NCBI RefSeq assembly: GCF_000148545.1
Contig: NZ_AEDV01000090.1
Coordinates: forward strand, 1 to 54,322
DNA length: 54,322 bases
Source: Streptococcus mitis SK597
GTDB taxonomy: Bacteria; Bacillota; Bacilli; Lactobacillales; Streptococcaceae
Reading direction: 5' to 3'
Both the position numbers and the translations under genes were made by a program. The number at the start of each line of letters is the position of its first letter. The stretch's first letter is position 1. Below, piece by piece: positions 8,324-19,008 of this stretch. Under the pieces are notes generated by a model that was given only the letters and a program-made list of their open reading frames with translations, made no database searches and was not told where the DNA came from.

Positions 8324-10858
8324 TTATAGTTTCTGTTTTAACTCAACTAAGACATTCATAGCCTGCATAGGTGTCATATTGTAAACATCCAGCTTAGCTA
8401 ATTCTGCTAGGATAGGATGTTCTTCAGTCGTATCAAAGAGTGAAATCTGTTCTGTGACAGCACTTGTTTGTCTCATCAGACTTGGACTTTCTCCCCCTTG
8501 ACTCTCCAGTTGTGTCAAAATCTTATCCGCCCTTGCTAGAAGGTCTGCTGGCAAACCGGCAATCTTAGCAACATGAATACCGTAGGATTTATCAGCTGGC
8601 CCTGGTTCGATCTTGTGAAGGAAGGTGACCTGCCCATCCTGCTCTAAGGTTGCCACGTGGACATTGACCAAGTGTTGTAAACTAGACTCCAGACTAGTCA
8701 ACTCATGGTAGTGGGTCGCAAAGAGGGTCTTGGCTCCGATATGCTCGTGAATGTATTCGATGATAGACTGAGCAAGAGCCATACCATCATAAGTTGCAGT
8801 TCCTCGTCCCAATTCATCAAAAAGAATCAAGGAATTTTTGGTTGCATGCGAAATGGCATTATTGGCCTCCATCATCTCCACCATAAAGGTTGACTGACCT
8901 GAAACCAAGTCATCTGCTGCTCCAATACGGGTAAAGATCGCATCAAAAATCGGTAAATGGGCGCTTTCTGCTGGCACATAAGAACCCAGCTGGGCCATAA
9001 CCGCCGTCATGGCTAACTGACGCATGTAGGTTGACTTCCCACTCATGTTTGGTCCTGTAATCAGTTGAATACTGGTATCTTTTGCCATCTGAATCGTATT
9101 GGGAATATAGGTCTGAGCCCCCATGACCTTTTCAACGACAGCATGGCGCCCTTTCTGGATATCAATTCGCGAATCATCTCCGAATTCAGGTCGAATCAAA
9201 TGCTGGGTTTCAGCTACAACCGCCAGACTTTGCAGGACATCAACTGTCGCAATTCCTTGGGCTAGAGCTTGTAAACGTTGGATGTACTTGCTGACCTCTT
9301 CACGAATGCGCATAAAAATTTCGTACTCTAGATTAGCTGACTTCTCACGCGCCTCCAGCATATCTCCCTCAATACGGGCTAATTCTTCGGTTCCAAAACG
9401 TTCTGAGTTTTTCAGCGTTGCCTTGCGGAAAAAGTGAGCAGGCACATTTCCCAGTTGCGAATTGGTCACATGGAAATAGTAGCCATCTTTTTTATTGTAG
9501 TCAATCTTAAGCGTACTGATACCAGAGTTTTCTCGCTCCTTGGCCTCAATCTCAGCAATCCAGCCAGTCCCTTCTCTGAGAACGCGACGGTACTTGTCTA
9601 AAGTCTCATCAAATCCAGTTCGGATAATACCACCTTCTGTAATCACATGAGGAGCTTCAGGAGCAATCGCTGCGCTAATCAAACTCTCCAACTCAGGGAT
9701 TCCATCCAGTTGTTCGATGAGATAAGTTAGAGCAGGTTGCTCCATCCCTTCTAAAATCGCACGAATCCGTGGCACACTGGATAAGGTGATCGCCAACTGC
9801 AAGAGATCCTTGGGATTGGTCTTGCCAAAAGAAACACGACTAGCCAAGCGCTCAATGTCATAAACACCCTTGAGGCTGTCTGTCAAATCACTGCGCTCAA
9901 AGAAGTAATCAAGAAAGACCTGCACCACTTCTTGGCGTTGGACGATTCGTTCCTTATCAATCAAGGGACGATGAATCCAAGAACGTAACAGACGCATACC
10001 CATAGCTGTTTTAGTTTCATCCAAAAGCCAGAAAAGACTGCCTTGCTTCTTACCTGAACGAGCATTCTCAACCAAATCCAAACTAGCCTTGGTCGCATAA
10101 TCCATCTGCAAGAAATCCTTGATTTCATAACGGATAACAGGTTTGAGGTGGTTCAATTCCCTCATCTGGGTTCGATGGACATACTGGAGCAACTTACTAG
10201 ATGCCGCTTGCTCCACAGCTGCCAATCGCGAATCCAGTAAATGAAAGTCTTCAAAGCCTTCTTTTTCATAGGAAAGTACCAGATTCATCTGACGACTGAG
10301 GATTTGTTCTTCTTCCTCAGACAAGTCATAACCCAACACTACTTCTCGCGCCTTGAGATTACGGATTTCCCCACAAACCAGCGTAAAATCAAATAGACCC
10401 GTCACATAAAAATCACCTGTCACTAGATCCATATAAGCTAGACCAAATTGATTCCCATCACGGTCTATGGCAACCAAGAAATTGTTCTGACTGTCCGGCT
10501 TACTACTGTCGACCACTGTCCCTGGCGTAATGACCTGAACAACCTCTCGTTTCACAACCCCAACTGCTTGTTTAGGATCTTCCATCTGTTCAGCAATGGC
10601 TACCTTATAGCCCTGCTCAATCAAGACATCAATGTACTGTTGGGCAGAATGATAGGGAACACCCGCCATAGGAATCGGATTGTCCGCATTCTTGTTGCGA
10701 CTCGTTAAGGAAATTTCCAGAATCTGCGCAGCATTGACTGCATCCTCATAAAATAATTCATAAAAATCACCCATACGAAAGAGCAAAAAAGCATCTGGAT
10801 ATTGCTTTTTAATATCCACATACTGTTGCATGCCGGGTGATAGCTTTTCTGTCGCCAT
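8324..10858 (-). CDS. mutS: DNA mismatch repair ATPase MutS (HexA)
   Basis: An 844-residue mismatch recognition protein. The N-terminal mismatch-binding segment has the Phe-x-Glu of GDFYELF, where Phe stacks on the mispair. The ATPase domain shows Walker [10 protein letters not shown] and FDELGRGT. The length equals the streptococcal HexA I remember. The start MATEKLS follows a GAGAGA ribosome site; the upstream in-frame start adds 13 unusual residues. It follows argR by 50 bp on the same strand and is probably co-transcribed. Confidence 0.97.
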   Translation of the reverse strand: MATEKLSPGMQQYVDIKKQYPDAFLLFRMGDFYELFYEDAVNAAQILEISLTSRNKNADNPIPMAGVPYHSAQQYIDVLIEQGYKVAIAEQMEDPKQAVGVVKREVVQVITPGTVVDSSKPDSQNNFLVAIDRDGNQFGLAYMDLVTGDFYVTGLFDFTLVCGEIRNLKAREVVLGYDLSEEEEQILSRQMNLVLSYEKEGFEDFHLLDSRLAAVEQAASSKLLQYVHRTQMRELNHLKPVIRYEIKDFLQMDYATKASLDLVENARSGKKQGSLFWLLDETKTAMGMRLLRSWIHRPLIDKERIVQRQEVVQVFLDYFFERSDLTDSLKGVYDIERLASRVSFGKTNPKDLLQLAITLSSVPRIRAILEGMEQPALTYLIEQLDGIPELESLISAAIAPEAPHVITEGGIIRTGFDETLDKYRRVLREGTGWIAEIEAKERENSGISTLKIDYNKKDGYYFHVTNSQLGNVPAHFFRKATLKNSERFGTEELARIEGDMLEAREKSANLEYEIFMRIREEVSKYIQRLQALAQGIATVDVLQSLAVVAETQHLIRPEFGDDSRIDIQKGRHAVVEKVMGAQTYIPNTIQMAKDTSIQLITGPNMSGKSTYMRQLAMTAVMAQLGSYVPAESAHLPIFDAIFTRIGAADDLVSGQSTFMVEMMEANNAISHATKNSLILFDELGRGTATYDGMALAQSIIEYIHEHIGAKTLFATHYHELTSLESSLQHLVNVHVATLEQDGQVTFLHKIEPGPADKSYGIHVAKIAGLPADLLARADKILTQLESQGGESPSLMRQTSAVTEQISLFDTTEEHPILAELAKLDVYNMTPMQAMNVLVELKQKL

Positions 10859-10908
10859 TTTCCGTCTCTCCTTGTCAAAAATAAGTCTTGAGAGCAACTC
10901 CCAAGACC

Positions 10909-11355
10909 TTACTTATCTTTCATCAAATCTAGCAAACGATCTTCCATGAGTTTGGCAACGTGCTGGTCTCGACAAATAACCAATAAGGTATTGGCACCAG
11001 CAACTGTTCCTAAAATCCATTCATCCTTGTTTGCATCTACAATATTTGCCAAAACAGAGGCTTCCCCCAATTTGGTATGAAGCACCAAGGTAAACTCTGC
11101 TCTTGCAACACCTTCTAAATGATGAGACAAAAATTCCACCAAATCAATCTTTTCTGTCTCATTTGCTAGTACATAATACACCATATCATTTTTCTTGACC
11201 TTGGTCAAGCCGATTTCGCGCAAATCACGAGACAGGGTTGTCTGCGTCACAAAAACATTGTGCGCCTCCAACCGATCTTGAATTTCTTTTTGTGTACTTA
11301 ATTTCTCCTCAGTAATCATTTTTTTTATTAACTGATGACGATCTCTTTTTCTCAT
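10909..11355 (-). CDS. argR: Arginine repressor ArgR
   Basis: A 148-residue ArgR/AhrC family regulator: an N-terminal winged helix ([12 protein letters not shown].. through [11 protein letters not shown]) and a C-terminal hexamerisation and arginine-binding domain containing [14 protein letters not shown]. It lies upstream of mutS and is divergent from argS. In related streptococci there are several ArgR paralogues, so which operons this one controls cannot be read here. Direct repeats upstream of its start (11377-11397) could be its own operator. Confidence 0.93.
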   Translation of the reverse strand: MRKRDRHQLIKKMITEEKLSTQKEIQDRLEAHNVFVTQTTLSRDLREIGLTKVKKNDMVYYVLANETEKIDLVEFLSHHLEGVARAEFTLVLHTKLGEASVLANIVDANKDEWILGTVAGANTLLVICRDQHVAKLMEDRLLDLMKDK

Positions 11356-11376
11356 AAAATCCTCTTATGTGAATAT

Positions 11377-11397
11377 TTATAACTATTTTTATAACTA
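11377..11397. promoter_or_regulatory. Candidate ArgR operator (direct repeats)
   Basis: Two direct copies of TTATAACTA separated by 3 nt lie 22 bp upstream of argR in the argR-argS intergenic region. ArgR sites are AT-rich 18-bp boxes, so this is a possible autoregulatory site, but the match to a consensus is not exact. Confidence 0.3.
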
Positions 11398-11490
11398 TAT
11401 TATACCAAAAAAATAGGAGATTTCAAAAATTTTTTCTTCTTTCTTTAAAATTGTGATAAAATAGTAGAAAAGTCCAAAAAGGAGCTCTTA

Positions 11491-13182
11491 ATGAATACAA
11501 AAGAATTGATTGCTAGCGAATTGGCTAGCATCATTGATAGCCTGGACCAAGAGGCTATTTTAAATTTACTGGAAACCCCTAAAAACTCAGAAATGGGAGA
11601 CATTGCTTTCCCTGCTTTTTCTCTTGCAAAAGTCGAACGTAAAGCACCTCAAATGATTGCGGCTGAACTGGCTGAAAAAATTAACAGCCAAGCCTTTGAA
11701 AAGGTTGTCGCAACAGGGCCTTACGTTAACTTTTTCCTTGATAAATCTGCCATTTCTGCTCAAGTATTGCAAGCTGTTATCACTGAAAAAGAACACTATG
11801 CTGACCAAACTATTGGCAAACAAGAAAATGTTGTTATCGATATGTCCAGTCCCAATATCGCTAAACCATTTTCTATTGGTCACCTGCGCTCAACTGTTAT
11901 CGGAGATAGCTTATCACATATTTTCCAAAAAATCGGTTATCAAACAGTCAAGGTCAACCACTTGGGAGACTGGGGTAAACAGTTTGGGATGTTGATTGTT
12001 GCCTACAAAAAATGGGGCGACGAAGAAGCTGTAAAAGCTCATCCAATCGATGAACTCCTTAAACTCTATGTCCGCATCAACGCTGAAGCTGAAAATGACC
12101 CTAGCTTGGATGAAGAAGCACGCGAATGGTTCCGTAAACTTGAAAATGGAGACGAGGAAGCTCTCGCACTTTGGCAATGGTTCCGTGATGAAAGTTTGGT
12201 GGAATTTAACCGCCTTTACAATGAATTGAAGGTTGATTTTGACAGCTATAACGGAGAAGCCTTCTACAACGATAAGATGGATGCAGTTGTAGACATTCTT
12301 TCTGAAAAAGGCCTTCTGGTTGAATCAGAAGGAGCCCAAGTTGTGAATCTTGAGAAATATGGAATTGAACATCCAGCTCTTATCAAGAAATCTGATGGTG
12401 CAACTCTCTATATCACACGTGACTTGGCTGCAGCCCTTTACCGTAAAAACGAATACCAATTTGCTAAATCTATCTACGTCGTTGGTCAAGAGCAATCTGC
12501 CCACTTTAAACAGCTCAAAGCTGTCTTGAAAGAAATGGGCTACGACTGGAGTGACGACATTACTCACGTTCCTTGTGGTTTGGTTACAAAGGAAGGGAAA
12601 AAACTCTCTACTCGTAAAGGGAATGTCATCTTGCTAGAGCCTACTGTTGCAGAGGCTGTTAGTCGTGCCAAGGCCCAAATCGAGGATAAAAATCCTGAAC
12701 TAGAAAACAAAGACCATGTAGCGCATGCTGTTGGGGTAGGAGCCATTAAATTCTATGACCTCAAGACCGACCGTACAAATGGATATGACTTCGACCTAGA
12801 AGCTATGGTATCCTTCGAGGGGGAAACTGGACCTTATGTTCAATACGCCTACGCTCGTATCCAATCTATCTTACGCAAAGCAGACTTCAAACCAGAAACA
12901 GCTGGTAACTATAGCCTGAATGATGCTGAAAGCTGGGAAATCATCAAACTCATCCAAGACTTCCCACGTATTATCAACCGTGCGGCAGATAACTTTGAAC
13001 CTTCTATCATTGCTAAATTTGCAATTAGCCTGGCTCAAGCCTTCAACAAATACTATGCACATACACGTATCCTAGACGAAAATCCTGAGCGCGACAGCCG
13101 TCTAGCTCTCAGCTACGCAACCGCAGTCGTTCTAAAAGAAGCCCTTCGCTTGCTTGGAGTAGAAGCGCCAGAGAAGATGTGA
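11491..13182 (+). CDS. argS: Arginyl-tRNA synthetase
   Basis: A class I synthetase of 563 residues. The N-terminal tRNA-binding domain is followed by the active site with SIGHLRS (HIGH variant), the KLSTR-type loop in [10 protein letters not shown], and a C-terminal anticodon-binding domain ending EAPEKM. Ribosome site AAAGGAG lies 7 nt upstream; a -10-like GATAAAAT is seen at about 11455. It is divergent from argR. No T-box leader is present. Downstream is a hairpin array instead of an ordinary terminator. Confidence 0.97.
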   Translation: MNTKELIASELASIIDSLDQEAILNLLETPKNSEMGDIAFPAFSLAKVERKAPQMIAAELAEKINSQAFEKVVATGPYVNFFLDKSAISAQVLQAVITEKEHYADQTIGKQENVVIDMSSPNIAKPFSIGHLRSTVIGDSLSHIFQKIGYQTVKVNHLGDWGKQFGMLIVAYKKWGDEEAVKAHPIDELLKLYVRINAEAENDPSLDEEAREWFRKLENGDEEALALWQWFRDESLVEFNRLYNELKVDFDSYNGEAFYNDKMDAVVDILSEKGLLVESEGAQVVNLEKYGIEHPALIKKSDGATLYITRDLAAALYRKNEYQFAKSIYVVGQEQSAHFKQLKAVLKEMGYDWSDDITHVPCGLVTKEGKKLSTRKGNVILLEPTVAEAVSRAKAQIEDKNPELENKDHVAHAVGVGAIKFYDLKTDRTNGYDFDLEAMVSFEGETGPYVQYAYARIQSILRKADFKPETAGNYSLNDAESWEIIKLIQDFPRIINRAADNFEPSIIAKFAISLAQAFNKYYAHTRILDENPERDSRLALSYATAVVLKEALRLLGVEAPEKM

Positions 13183-13191
13183 TTCAGTACT

Positions 13192-13443
13192 AACAATTGG
13201 AACTAAAGTTCCTACTTGTTAGACGCTAGCCGCTTATATGCGGACTAGCTAACTACTTCACTAGTCATGGTCTCTAAATATAATCGATTTAGAGACCATG
13301 ACGTCGTAATCTTAAAGTTACTTGATTGTAAAGAAATCTAAGTAACTAACGCTAAATCCTATACCTAATTAGGTTTAGAGGTCTATCAAAAATCTTATCA
13401 AGTTTTGCTGACTTGTTCTGCTATTTTGAATTGACTAATTCAA
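13192..13443 (+). other. Array of six tight hairpins between argS and the next gene
   Basis: This 302-bp gap holds no convincing gene but a string of inverted repeats. They are GGAACT/AGTTCC nested in AACAA/TTGTT (13192-13220); GCTAGCCGC/GCGGACTAGC (13225-13249); a perfect 16-bp stem with 7-nt loop (13264-13302); AGTTACTT/AAGTAACT with inner GATT/AATC (13316-13347); CTAAA..CC/GG..TTTAG (13352-13378); and TTGAATT/AATTCAA (13426-13443). None has a good T-tract, so they are not simple terminators. Arms GACTAG (13243-13248) and CTAGTC (13261-13266) can also pair, competing with hairpins two and three. It may be a structured RNA or a small repeat element. Confidence 0.6.
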
Positions 13444-13484
13444 TTTACTCACTACTACTTCTTTATCATACAGGGAGATATCCT

Positions 13485-13730
13485 ATGAGCCAATATGCTT
13501 ATATCCTCGTTGTAATTAGCTTGGTGTTCCTTTTTCTGCTCAATAAGTACGAAAAAGAACGACTTCAAAGGCTCTACCAAGAACAACTTTTAAAGGATGA
13601 AACATTTAGGGCTGACATCAAGGAGAAAATTCACACGACTGAAAATATCAATGATGTCATTGCTTACATCAATAAAACTTACCATCTGGGAATGTTACTG
13701 TCAAAAGACATTACAGATCAATTGAAATAA
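13485..13730 (+). CDS. Small single-pass membrane protein, unknown function
   Basis: An 81-residue protein with one N-terminal membrane helix (about residues 5-22), then a charged, helical tail rich in Lys, Glu and Gln ending KDITDQLK. The start is set by GGGAG 8 nt upstream of ATG; the longer frame extends into the hairpin array. It stands alone before a good terminator. I do not recognise a functional family. Confidence 0.75.
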   Translation: MSQYAYILVVISLVFLFLLNKYEKERLQRLYQEQLLKDETFRADIKEKIHTTENINDVIAYINKTYHLGMLLSKDITDQLK

Positions 13731-13755
13731 ACCGAGCTATTCTTTAAGAAATATC

Positions 13756-13796
13756 AAAACCGAGACTGAAAGTTTAATACTTCGTCTCGGTTTTTG
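13756..13796 (+). terminator. Terminator after the 81-residue membrane protein
   Basis: AACCGAGAC and GTCTCGGTT pair around a 17-nt loop, followed by T5. It separates this gene from gpsA. Confidence 0.8.
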
Positions 13797-13899
13797 TATA
13801 TTTTTCAAGTAACAAAGCCACCACTCCCCCAGCAATGCAAGTGCAAAATCCTCCAGAATATGATAGAATAAGAGAAAGGACTCTATCAAGGAGGAAAAC

Positions 13900-14916
13900 A
13901 TGGAAAAACAAACCGTCGCCGTCTTGGGGCCTGGTTCTTGGGGAACTGCCCTTTCACAAGTCTTAAATGACAATGGACACGAGGTACGTATTTGGGGAAA
14001 CATTCCCGAGCAAATCAATGAAATTAATACACACCATACTAATAAACACTACTTTAAAGATGTCGTTCTAGATGAAAATATCATTGCCTACACTGACTTA
14101 GCAGAGGCATTAAAAGATGTAGATGCGATTTTGTTTGTTGTCCCAACAAAAGTGACACGACTTGTTGCCCAGCAAGTTGCACAAACCTTAGACCATAAGG
14201 CTATCATCATGCACGCATCAAAGGGATTAGAGCCTGATAGTCATAAACGATTATCAACCATCCTTGAAGAAGAAATTCCTGAACATCTCCGCAGTGATAT
14301 TGTCGTTGTTTCAGGCCCTAGTCATGCAGAAGAGACCATTGTGCGTGACCTGACTTTAATCACTGCTGCTTCTAAAGATTTACACACAGCTCAATACGTT
14401 CAAGAACTCTTTAGCAATCACTACTTCCGACTTTATACCAATACGGATGTTATCGGAGTCGAAACCGCTGGTGCTCTTAAAAATATTATCGCTGTCGGTG
14501 CCGGAGCTTTACATGGTTTGGGATTTGGTGACAATGCCAAGGCAGCCATCATCGCTCGAGGCTTGGCAGAAATTACCCGCCTAGGGGTGGCACTTGGGGC
14601 TAGTCCATTGACTTATAGTGGCTTGTCTGGTGTGGGAGATTTGATCGTAACAGGAACCTCCATCCACTCTCGTAACTGGAGAGCTGGCGATGCTCTTGGT
14701 CGTGGAGAATCTCTAGCTGATATCGAAGCTAATATGGGCATGGTGATTGAAGGGATTTCAACGACTCGAGCAGCCTATGAACTAGCGCAAGAACTTGGAG
14801 TCTATATGCCAATTACACAAGCCATTTACCAAGTTATTTACCACGGAACCAATATTAAAGATGCCATTTATGACATCATGAACAATGAATTTAAAGCAGA
14901 AAATGAGTGGTCTTAA
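13900..14916 (+). CDS. gpsA: Glycerol-3-phosphate dehydrogenase [NAD(P)+]
   Basis: A 338-residue enzyme reducing dihydroxyacetone phosphate to sn-glycerol-3-phosphate for phospholipid and teichoic acid synthesis. The dinucleotide-binding loop is GPGSWGTAL (about residues 10-18); the active-site Lys lies in the conserved [11 protein letters not shown] and the second domain has [11 protein letters not shown]. Ribosome site AGGAGG. galU follows after 21 bp, so the two are likely one operon supplying envelope precursors. Confidence 0.97.
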   Translation: MEKQTVAVLGPGSWGTALSQVLNDNGHEVRIWGNIPEQINEINTHHTNKHYFKDVVLDENIIAYTDLAEALKDVDAILFVVPTKVTRLVAQQVAQTLDHKAIIMHASKGLEPDSHKRLSTILEEEIPEHLRSDIVVVSGPSHAEETIVRDLTLITAASKDLHTAQYVQELFSNHYFRLYTNTDVIGVETAGALKNIIAVGAGALHGLGFGDNAKAAIIARGLAEITRLGVALGASPLTYSGLSGVGDLIVTGTSIHSRNWRAGDALGRGESLADIEANMGMVIEGISTTRAAYELAQELGVYMPITQAIYQVIYHGTNIKDAIYDIMNNEFKAENEWS

Positions 14917-14937
14917 CCCTCTAAAGAAAGGATTCTT

Positions 14938-15837
14938 ATGACATCAAAAATTAGAAAGGCAGTCATCCCTGCCGCTGGACTCGGGACTCGATTTTTACCA
15001 GCAACCAAAGCACTTGCTAAAGAAATGTTGCCAATTGTAGATAAACCAACTATCCAATTTATCGTAGAAGAAGCTCTTAAATCAGGTATTGAAGATATTC
15101 TGGTTGTCACTGGTAAATCAAAACGTTCTATTGAAGACCACTTTGACTCAAACTTTGAGCTTGAGTACAACCTCAAAGAAAAAGGCAAACATGACTTACT
15201 AAAATTGGTAGACGAAACAACTGGCATTCGCCTTCACTTTATCCGTCAAAGCCATCCTCGTGGTCTTGGCGATGCTGTCTTACAAGCAAAAGCTTTTGTA
15301 GGGAATGAGCCCTTCGTTGTCATGCTGGGTGACGACCTAATGGATATCACAGATGACCACGCTGTCCCTTTGACAAAACAATTGATGAACGATTACGAGA
15401 CGACTCACGCATCAACAATTGCTGTTATGCCTGTCCCTCATGAAGAAGTTTCAGCATATGGAGTTATCGCTCCTCAGGGTGAAGGGATTAATGGTCTCTA
15501 CAGTGTCGAAACTTTTGTTGAAAAACCAGCTCCAGAGGAGGCTCCAAGTGATCTAGCTATTATCGGTCGTTATCTGCTCACACCAGAAATTTTTGAGTTC
15601 CTCGAAAATCAAGCTCCTGGCGCTGGAAATGAAATCCAGCTTACCGATGCTATTGATACACTTAATAAAACACAACGTGTTTTCGCCCGTGAATTTACAG
15701 GAGCTCGTTACGACGTTGGGGATAAGTTTGGTTTTATGAAAACATCTATTGACTACGCCCTCAAGCACCCACAAGTCAAAGATGACTTGAAAGATTACCT
15801 CATCCAACTGGGAAAAGAATTGGCTGAGAAGGAATAA
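14938..15837 (+). CDS. galU: UTP-glucose-1-phosphate uridylyltransferase
   Basis: A 299-residue enzyme forming UDP-glucose from UTP and glucose-1-phosphate. The nucleotide motif is [19 protein letters not shown] (residues 11-29), the metal-binding region MLGDDLMD, and VEKPAP is also typical. UDP-glucose feeds capsule and glycolipid synthesis in streptococci, and the glucose-1-phosphate could come from the MalP phosphorylase encoded later in this window. Terminator at 15841-15876. Confidence 0.97.
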   Translation: MTSKIRKAVIPAAGLGTRFLPATKALAKEMLPIVDKPTIQFIVEEALKSGIEDILVVTGKSKRSIEDHFDSNFELEYNLKEKGKHDLLKLVDETTGIRLHFIRQSHPRGLGDAVLQAKAFVGNEPFVVMLGDDLMDITDDHAVPLTKQLMNDYETTHASTIAVMPVPHEEVSAYGVIAPQGEGINGLYSVETFVEKPAPEEAPSDLAIIGRYLLTPEIFEFLENQAPGAGNEIQLTDAIDTLNKTQRVFAREFTGARYDVGDKFGFMKTSIDYALKHPQVKDDLKDYLIQLGKELAEKE

Positions 15838-15840
15838 CAT

Positions 15841-15876
15841 AAAAAGATAAGGTTCAAAAATGCCTTATCTTTTTTA
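15841..15876 (+). terminator. Terminator of gpsA-galU, possibly bidirectional
   Basis: AAAAAGATAAGG and CCTTATCTTTTT form a perfect 12-bp stem. The A and T flanks allow use from both sides, serving galU and the convergent rhomboid operon. Confidence 0.85.
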
Positions 15877-15900
15877 TTACATAACTATTCTTATAAACCT

Positions 15901-16578
15901 TCACAACCCCATTCCCTTGTAGAGAAGTAAGACTGCAAGTCCTACAAACAAGACTACCGCTCCTAACCTCTGGCTGGTACTATACATCCATCTTTCTCCT
16001 CGAACTGGAAAGATAATTGCTAGAAATGCTCCACCAACTGCTCCCCCGATATGGCCTGCTAGGCTGATTCCTGGAATCAGAACACTTCCAATAATATTAA
16101 CCACAAAAAGTGTCAGATAGGATTGCCCCAACTGCTGGATATAAGGATTACGCGTAGCATAGCGAAGAACAATAATCGCAGCAAATAGCCCATAGAGAGA
16201 AGTAGAAGCTCCTACTGCTAAGGATTTGGGACTAAATACAAAAACAAAGAGATTGCCCATCATTCCTGATAAAAGATAGAGAAAGAAAAACTTCTTGGAT
16301 CCGAAAATTTCCTCTACTTGCCTACCAAGATAATAGAGCGAAAGCATATTAACAATGAAATGCTCCCAACCAATATGAACAAAAATGGCAGAAAAGAGAC
16401 GCCAAATCTGCTCGGGAAAGAGTCGAATAGCAGGCCCATACATGGCTCCAAATCGAAATAATGTATCCGCCCTGTCAAAGTTTCCACCTGTAGTCACCAA
16501 CATTAGTAGAAATACCAAGGCCGTCACTAAGAGGAACAAACTCGTCACAGGGTAACGCCTATCAAAGATTTCTTTCAT
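15901..16578 (-). CDS. Rhomboid family intramembrane serine protease
   Basis: A 225-residue protein with about seven membrane helices and the rhomboid catalytic pair: GASTSLYG (nucleophile Ser in a GxS motif, about residue 129) and a His in AGHIGG. HxxxN in EHFIVNM is also present. Such enzymes cut membrane proteins within the lipid bilayer; the substrate is unknown. ATG 16578 has AGGAGG 8 nt upstream; it overlaps the end of the cyclo-ligase gene by 17 bp, so translation is probably coupled. Confidence 0.9.
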   Translation of the reverse strand: MKEIFDRRYPVTSLFLLVTALVFLLMLVTTGGNFDRADTLFRFGAMYGPAIRLFPEQIWRLFSAIFVHIGWEHFIVNMLSLYYLGRQVEEIFGSKKFFFLYLLSGMMGNLFVFVFSPKSLAVGASTSLYGLFAAIIVLRYATRNPYIQQLGQSYLTLFVVNIIGSVLIPGISLAGHIGGAVGGAFLAIIFPVRGERWMYSTSQRLGAVVLFVGLAVLLLYKGMGL

Positions 16579-17101
16579 CAATCAGTACCTCCTGAACAGG
16601 AATATCATGATTTTCAGAGATAAAGTCCTGAATTTGACAAGGATAAACCGTACTCAAAGTATGACCAGGAAAATGTTTCAGATAGCGGTCATAATAACCT
16701 CCACCGTATCCAATCCGATATCCTTCCGTCGTAAAAGCCAAGCCCGGAACATGAATCAAATCAATCTGAGAGGCATCCACAACTTCCAAATTTCCCTGTG
16801 GTTCCAGTAAGCCAAAGGAAGTTTTGACCAGTTGTTGCGGATTATAGACTACAAAATCCATGCGTCCCTTGGGATAAGTTTTGGGTATCAGAACCTTCTT
16901 GCCGTCCTTCAGCGCCTGCTCAATCAGTTCCTGCGTTTGAAACTCATGAGGAAAAGAGAGGTAGGTTGCGATGATCTTAGCTTCTTGGTAAAAGGGGTGT
17001 TGTAAAAGTCTTTCGGTTAAAGTTTGATCTATAAACTGTTTTTGCTCTTGAGATATAGCCTTCATTTCTCGCAAGACTTGCTTACGTAATTCCGATTTCA
17101 T
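16562..17101 (-). CDS. 5-formyltetrahydrofolate cyclo-ligase
   Basis: A 179-residue enzyme converting 5-formyl-THF to 5,10-methenyl-THF with ATP. The family motif RIGYGGGYYDRYL lies near residue 130 and the N-terminal K/R-rich helix is typical. ATG 17101 is chosen over an upstream TTG because AGAGG lies 8 nt before it. It starts 11 bp after dapL, so it belongs to the dapH-dapL operon. Confidence 0.92.
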   Translation of the reverse strand: MKSELRKQVLREMKAISQEQKQFIDQTLTERLLQHPFYQEAKIIATYLSFPHEFQTQELIEQALKDGKKVLIPKTYPKGRMDFVVYNPQQLVKTSFGLLEPQGNLEVVDASQIDLIHVPGLAFTTEGYRIGYGGGYYDRYLKHFPGHTLSTVYPCQIQDFISENHDIPVQEVLIDERNL

Positions 17102-17112
17102 AGACAAAACCT

Positions 17113-18243
17113 CTACTCTGCCGCCTTCTTTTTCAGGAAACTAGAGACCGCATCCACCCCAATAGCTAATGCTTCTTCCTTAGGACTCATCTGAGGGTGA
17201 TGAAGGGCGTAGGGACTATCAATACCTAGCCAGAACATAACGCCATCAACTTTTGAAAGGAGATAACCAAAGTCTTCACCTGTCATAGCAGGTTCGATAT
17301 CAATCAACTCAATTCCGTCTTTTTCTTCAAAGAAGTCCATCAGTTCACGCGCCAAGGCTGGATGGTTCTCAACAGGCAGGTAACCACCTTGTTTGAGTTC
17401 CACTTCGACTTCCATATCAAAGGCAGCTGCAACGCCTTCTGCAACTGTTTTGACCCTTTTTTGCACCAAGAGACTCATGTCCTGTGTCAAGGCCCGAATG
17501 GTTCCATGCAAAAAGGCTGTGTCTGTGATAACATTGTTGGTTGTTCCAGCCTGAAAAACGCCAAAGGTCACCACTGCTCCCTCGATTGGGTTAACATTGC
17601 GGCTAACCACTGACTGTACTTGAGTTACAAAGTAACTAGCCGCCACCAAGGCATCATTAGCTTCATGAGGAAAAGCTGCGTGGCCACCTTTGCCTTTGAA
17701 ACGGATCTTCACCTCACAGGTCCCTGCAAAGAGTGTATGAGTATTAGTCGCAATCTGGCCTACTTTCAAATCTGGTCGAACATGGAGGCCATAAAATTGA
17801 TCTGGCAACCAGTCTCCAAAAGCGCCATCCTCATACATGAGCATGCCACCAGCTTCATTTTCTTCAGCAGGCTGAAACAGAAAGAGCAGGTTATTATTTG
17901 GTTGCTCTTCAAGGGCTCGCTCAAGACAGCCCAAAGCAATGGTCATGTGGAAATCATGGCCACAAGCGTGCATACGACCTTGGTGCTGGGAAGCGAAAGG
18001 AAGGCCTGTTTGTTCGACGATAGGCAGGCCATCAATATCTGTTCTCCAACCAATGGTCCGCTCTGGCTGACTTCCCTGCAAATAAACCAAAATCCCTGTC
18101 CGCCAAGTACGAACTTGAACAAAATTCTTGCCCGCAGTCAATTTCTCAATCACATCTAGCAAATAAGCATGAGTCTTGAACTCCTCCAAGCCAATCTCTG
18201 GAATCTGGTGCAAATCTCGTCTAGTCTGAATCAAATCTAACAT
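17113..18243 (-). CDS. dapL: N-acetyldiaminopimelate deacetylase (M20 peptidase family)
   Basis: A 376-residue M20D-type amidohydrolase. Metal ligands are seen in HACGHDFHM (about residues 92-100) and PAEENEAGG, and the late His in YALHHP. M20D also includes hippurate and IAA-amino acid hydrolases, but the neighbour directly upstream is the acetyltransferase of the acetylated diaminopimelate branch, which makes the deacetylase role by far the best call. The product feeds lysine and peptidoglycan cross-links. Confidence 0.88.
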   Translation of the reverse strand: MLDLIQTRRDLHQIPEIGLEEFKTHAYLLDVIEKLTAGKNFVQVRTWRTGILVYLQGSQPERTIGWRTDIDGLPIVEQTGLPFASQHQGRMHACGHDFHMTIALGCLERALEEQPNNNLLFLFQPAEENEAGGMLMYEDGAFGDWLPDQFYGLHVRPDLKVGQIATNTHTLFAGTCEVKIRFKGKGGHAAFPHEANDALVAASYFVTQVQSVVSRNVNPIEGAVVTFGVFQAGTTNNVITDTAFLHGTIRALTQDMSLLVQKRVKTVAEGVAAAFDMEVEVELKQGGYLPVENHPALARELMDFFEEKDGIELIDIEPAMTGEDFGYLLSKVDGVMFWLGIDSPYALHHPQMSPKEEALAIGVDAVSSFLKKKAAE

Positions 18244-18309
18244 CTATCTTTCCTCCTATATAGCAGAAAGAGGCTGGAAAAGGGTCCCGCCTCTATTTTT
18301 CTTTTAGAA

Positions 18310-19008
18310 TTACAAGGTGCGAAGCGCATCCTCTAGCGCTGTTTTTTGTTGGGTTTGGGCATCAATCTCTTTGATAATGCGAGCTGGAACACCTGCTACC
18401 ACCACGTTTTCTGGGACATCTTGTGTAACAATAGCTCCTGCTGCAACAACTGAACCACTACCGATTTGGACTCCTTCGATGACCACTGCATTGGCACCGA
18501 TAAGAACATTGTCTCCTACACGGACTGGTTCTGCGCTAGCTGGCTCAATCACACCTGCAAGAACGGCACCTGCACCAACGTGACTGTTTTTCCCAACGAT
18601 AGCACGACCACCAAGGATAGCCCCCATGTCAATCATAGTTCCTGCCCCGATTTCAGCACCGATATTGATAACTGCTCCCATCATGATAACAGCATTGTCA
18701 CCAATTTCAACCTGATCACGGATAATAGCACCTGGCTCGATACGAGCGTTGATAGCACGTTTATCTAGCAAAGGAACTGCTGAATTACGAGCATCTTGTT
18801 CAACAACATAGTCTTGATTTTCTACCAAGCCATCGAGAAGCGGAGCCACATCTTTCCAGTCTCCAAATAGGACATTCCCTAGTTTGACAACAGAGCTTGG
18901 TACAGCAGTTGAAAGTTGTCCTTCAAAGGTTACTTTAACACTGGTTTTCTTTTCAGCATTGGCGATAAATTGGATAATTTCTTGAGCGTTCATTTTTGTA
19001 GCAGTCAT
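18310..19008 (-). CDS. dapH: Tetrahydrodipicolinate N-acetyltransferase
   Basis: A 232-residue trimeric left-handed beta-helix enzyme: after an N-terminal alpha/beta segment, hexapeptide repeats run from about residue 85 to 205 ([20 protein letters not shown] and similar). It acetylates tetrahydrodipicolinate, the first step of the acetylated lysine branch, with dapL next. Ribosome site GGAGG is 5 nt before ATG. The 190-nt leader upstream carries a terminator-like stem and other structure, suggesting attenuation. Confidence 0.93.
   Translation of the reverse strand: MTATKMNAQEIIQFIANAEKKTSVKVTFEGQLSTAVPSSVVKLGNVLFGDWKDVAPLLDGLVENQDYVVEQDARNSAVPLLDKRAINARIEPGAIIRDQVEIGDNAVIMMGAVINIGAEIGAGTMIDMGAILGGRAIVGKNSHVGAGAVLAGVIEPASAEPVRVGDNVLIGANAVVIEGVQIGSGSVVAAGAIVTQDVPENVVVAGVPARIIKEIDAQTQQKTALEDALRTL

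Noticed and set aside
13413-13484. 24-residue N-terminal extension of the 81-residue membrane protein
   Set aside because: No ribosome site at the earlier ATG and it overlaps hairpin six; GGGAG fits the ATG at 13485.
18265-18300. AGAGGC/GCCTCT hairpin between dapH and dapL as a terminator
   Set aside because: The T-tract is on the plus strand while both genes read leftward; at most it is an intercistronic stem.
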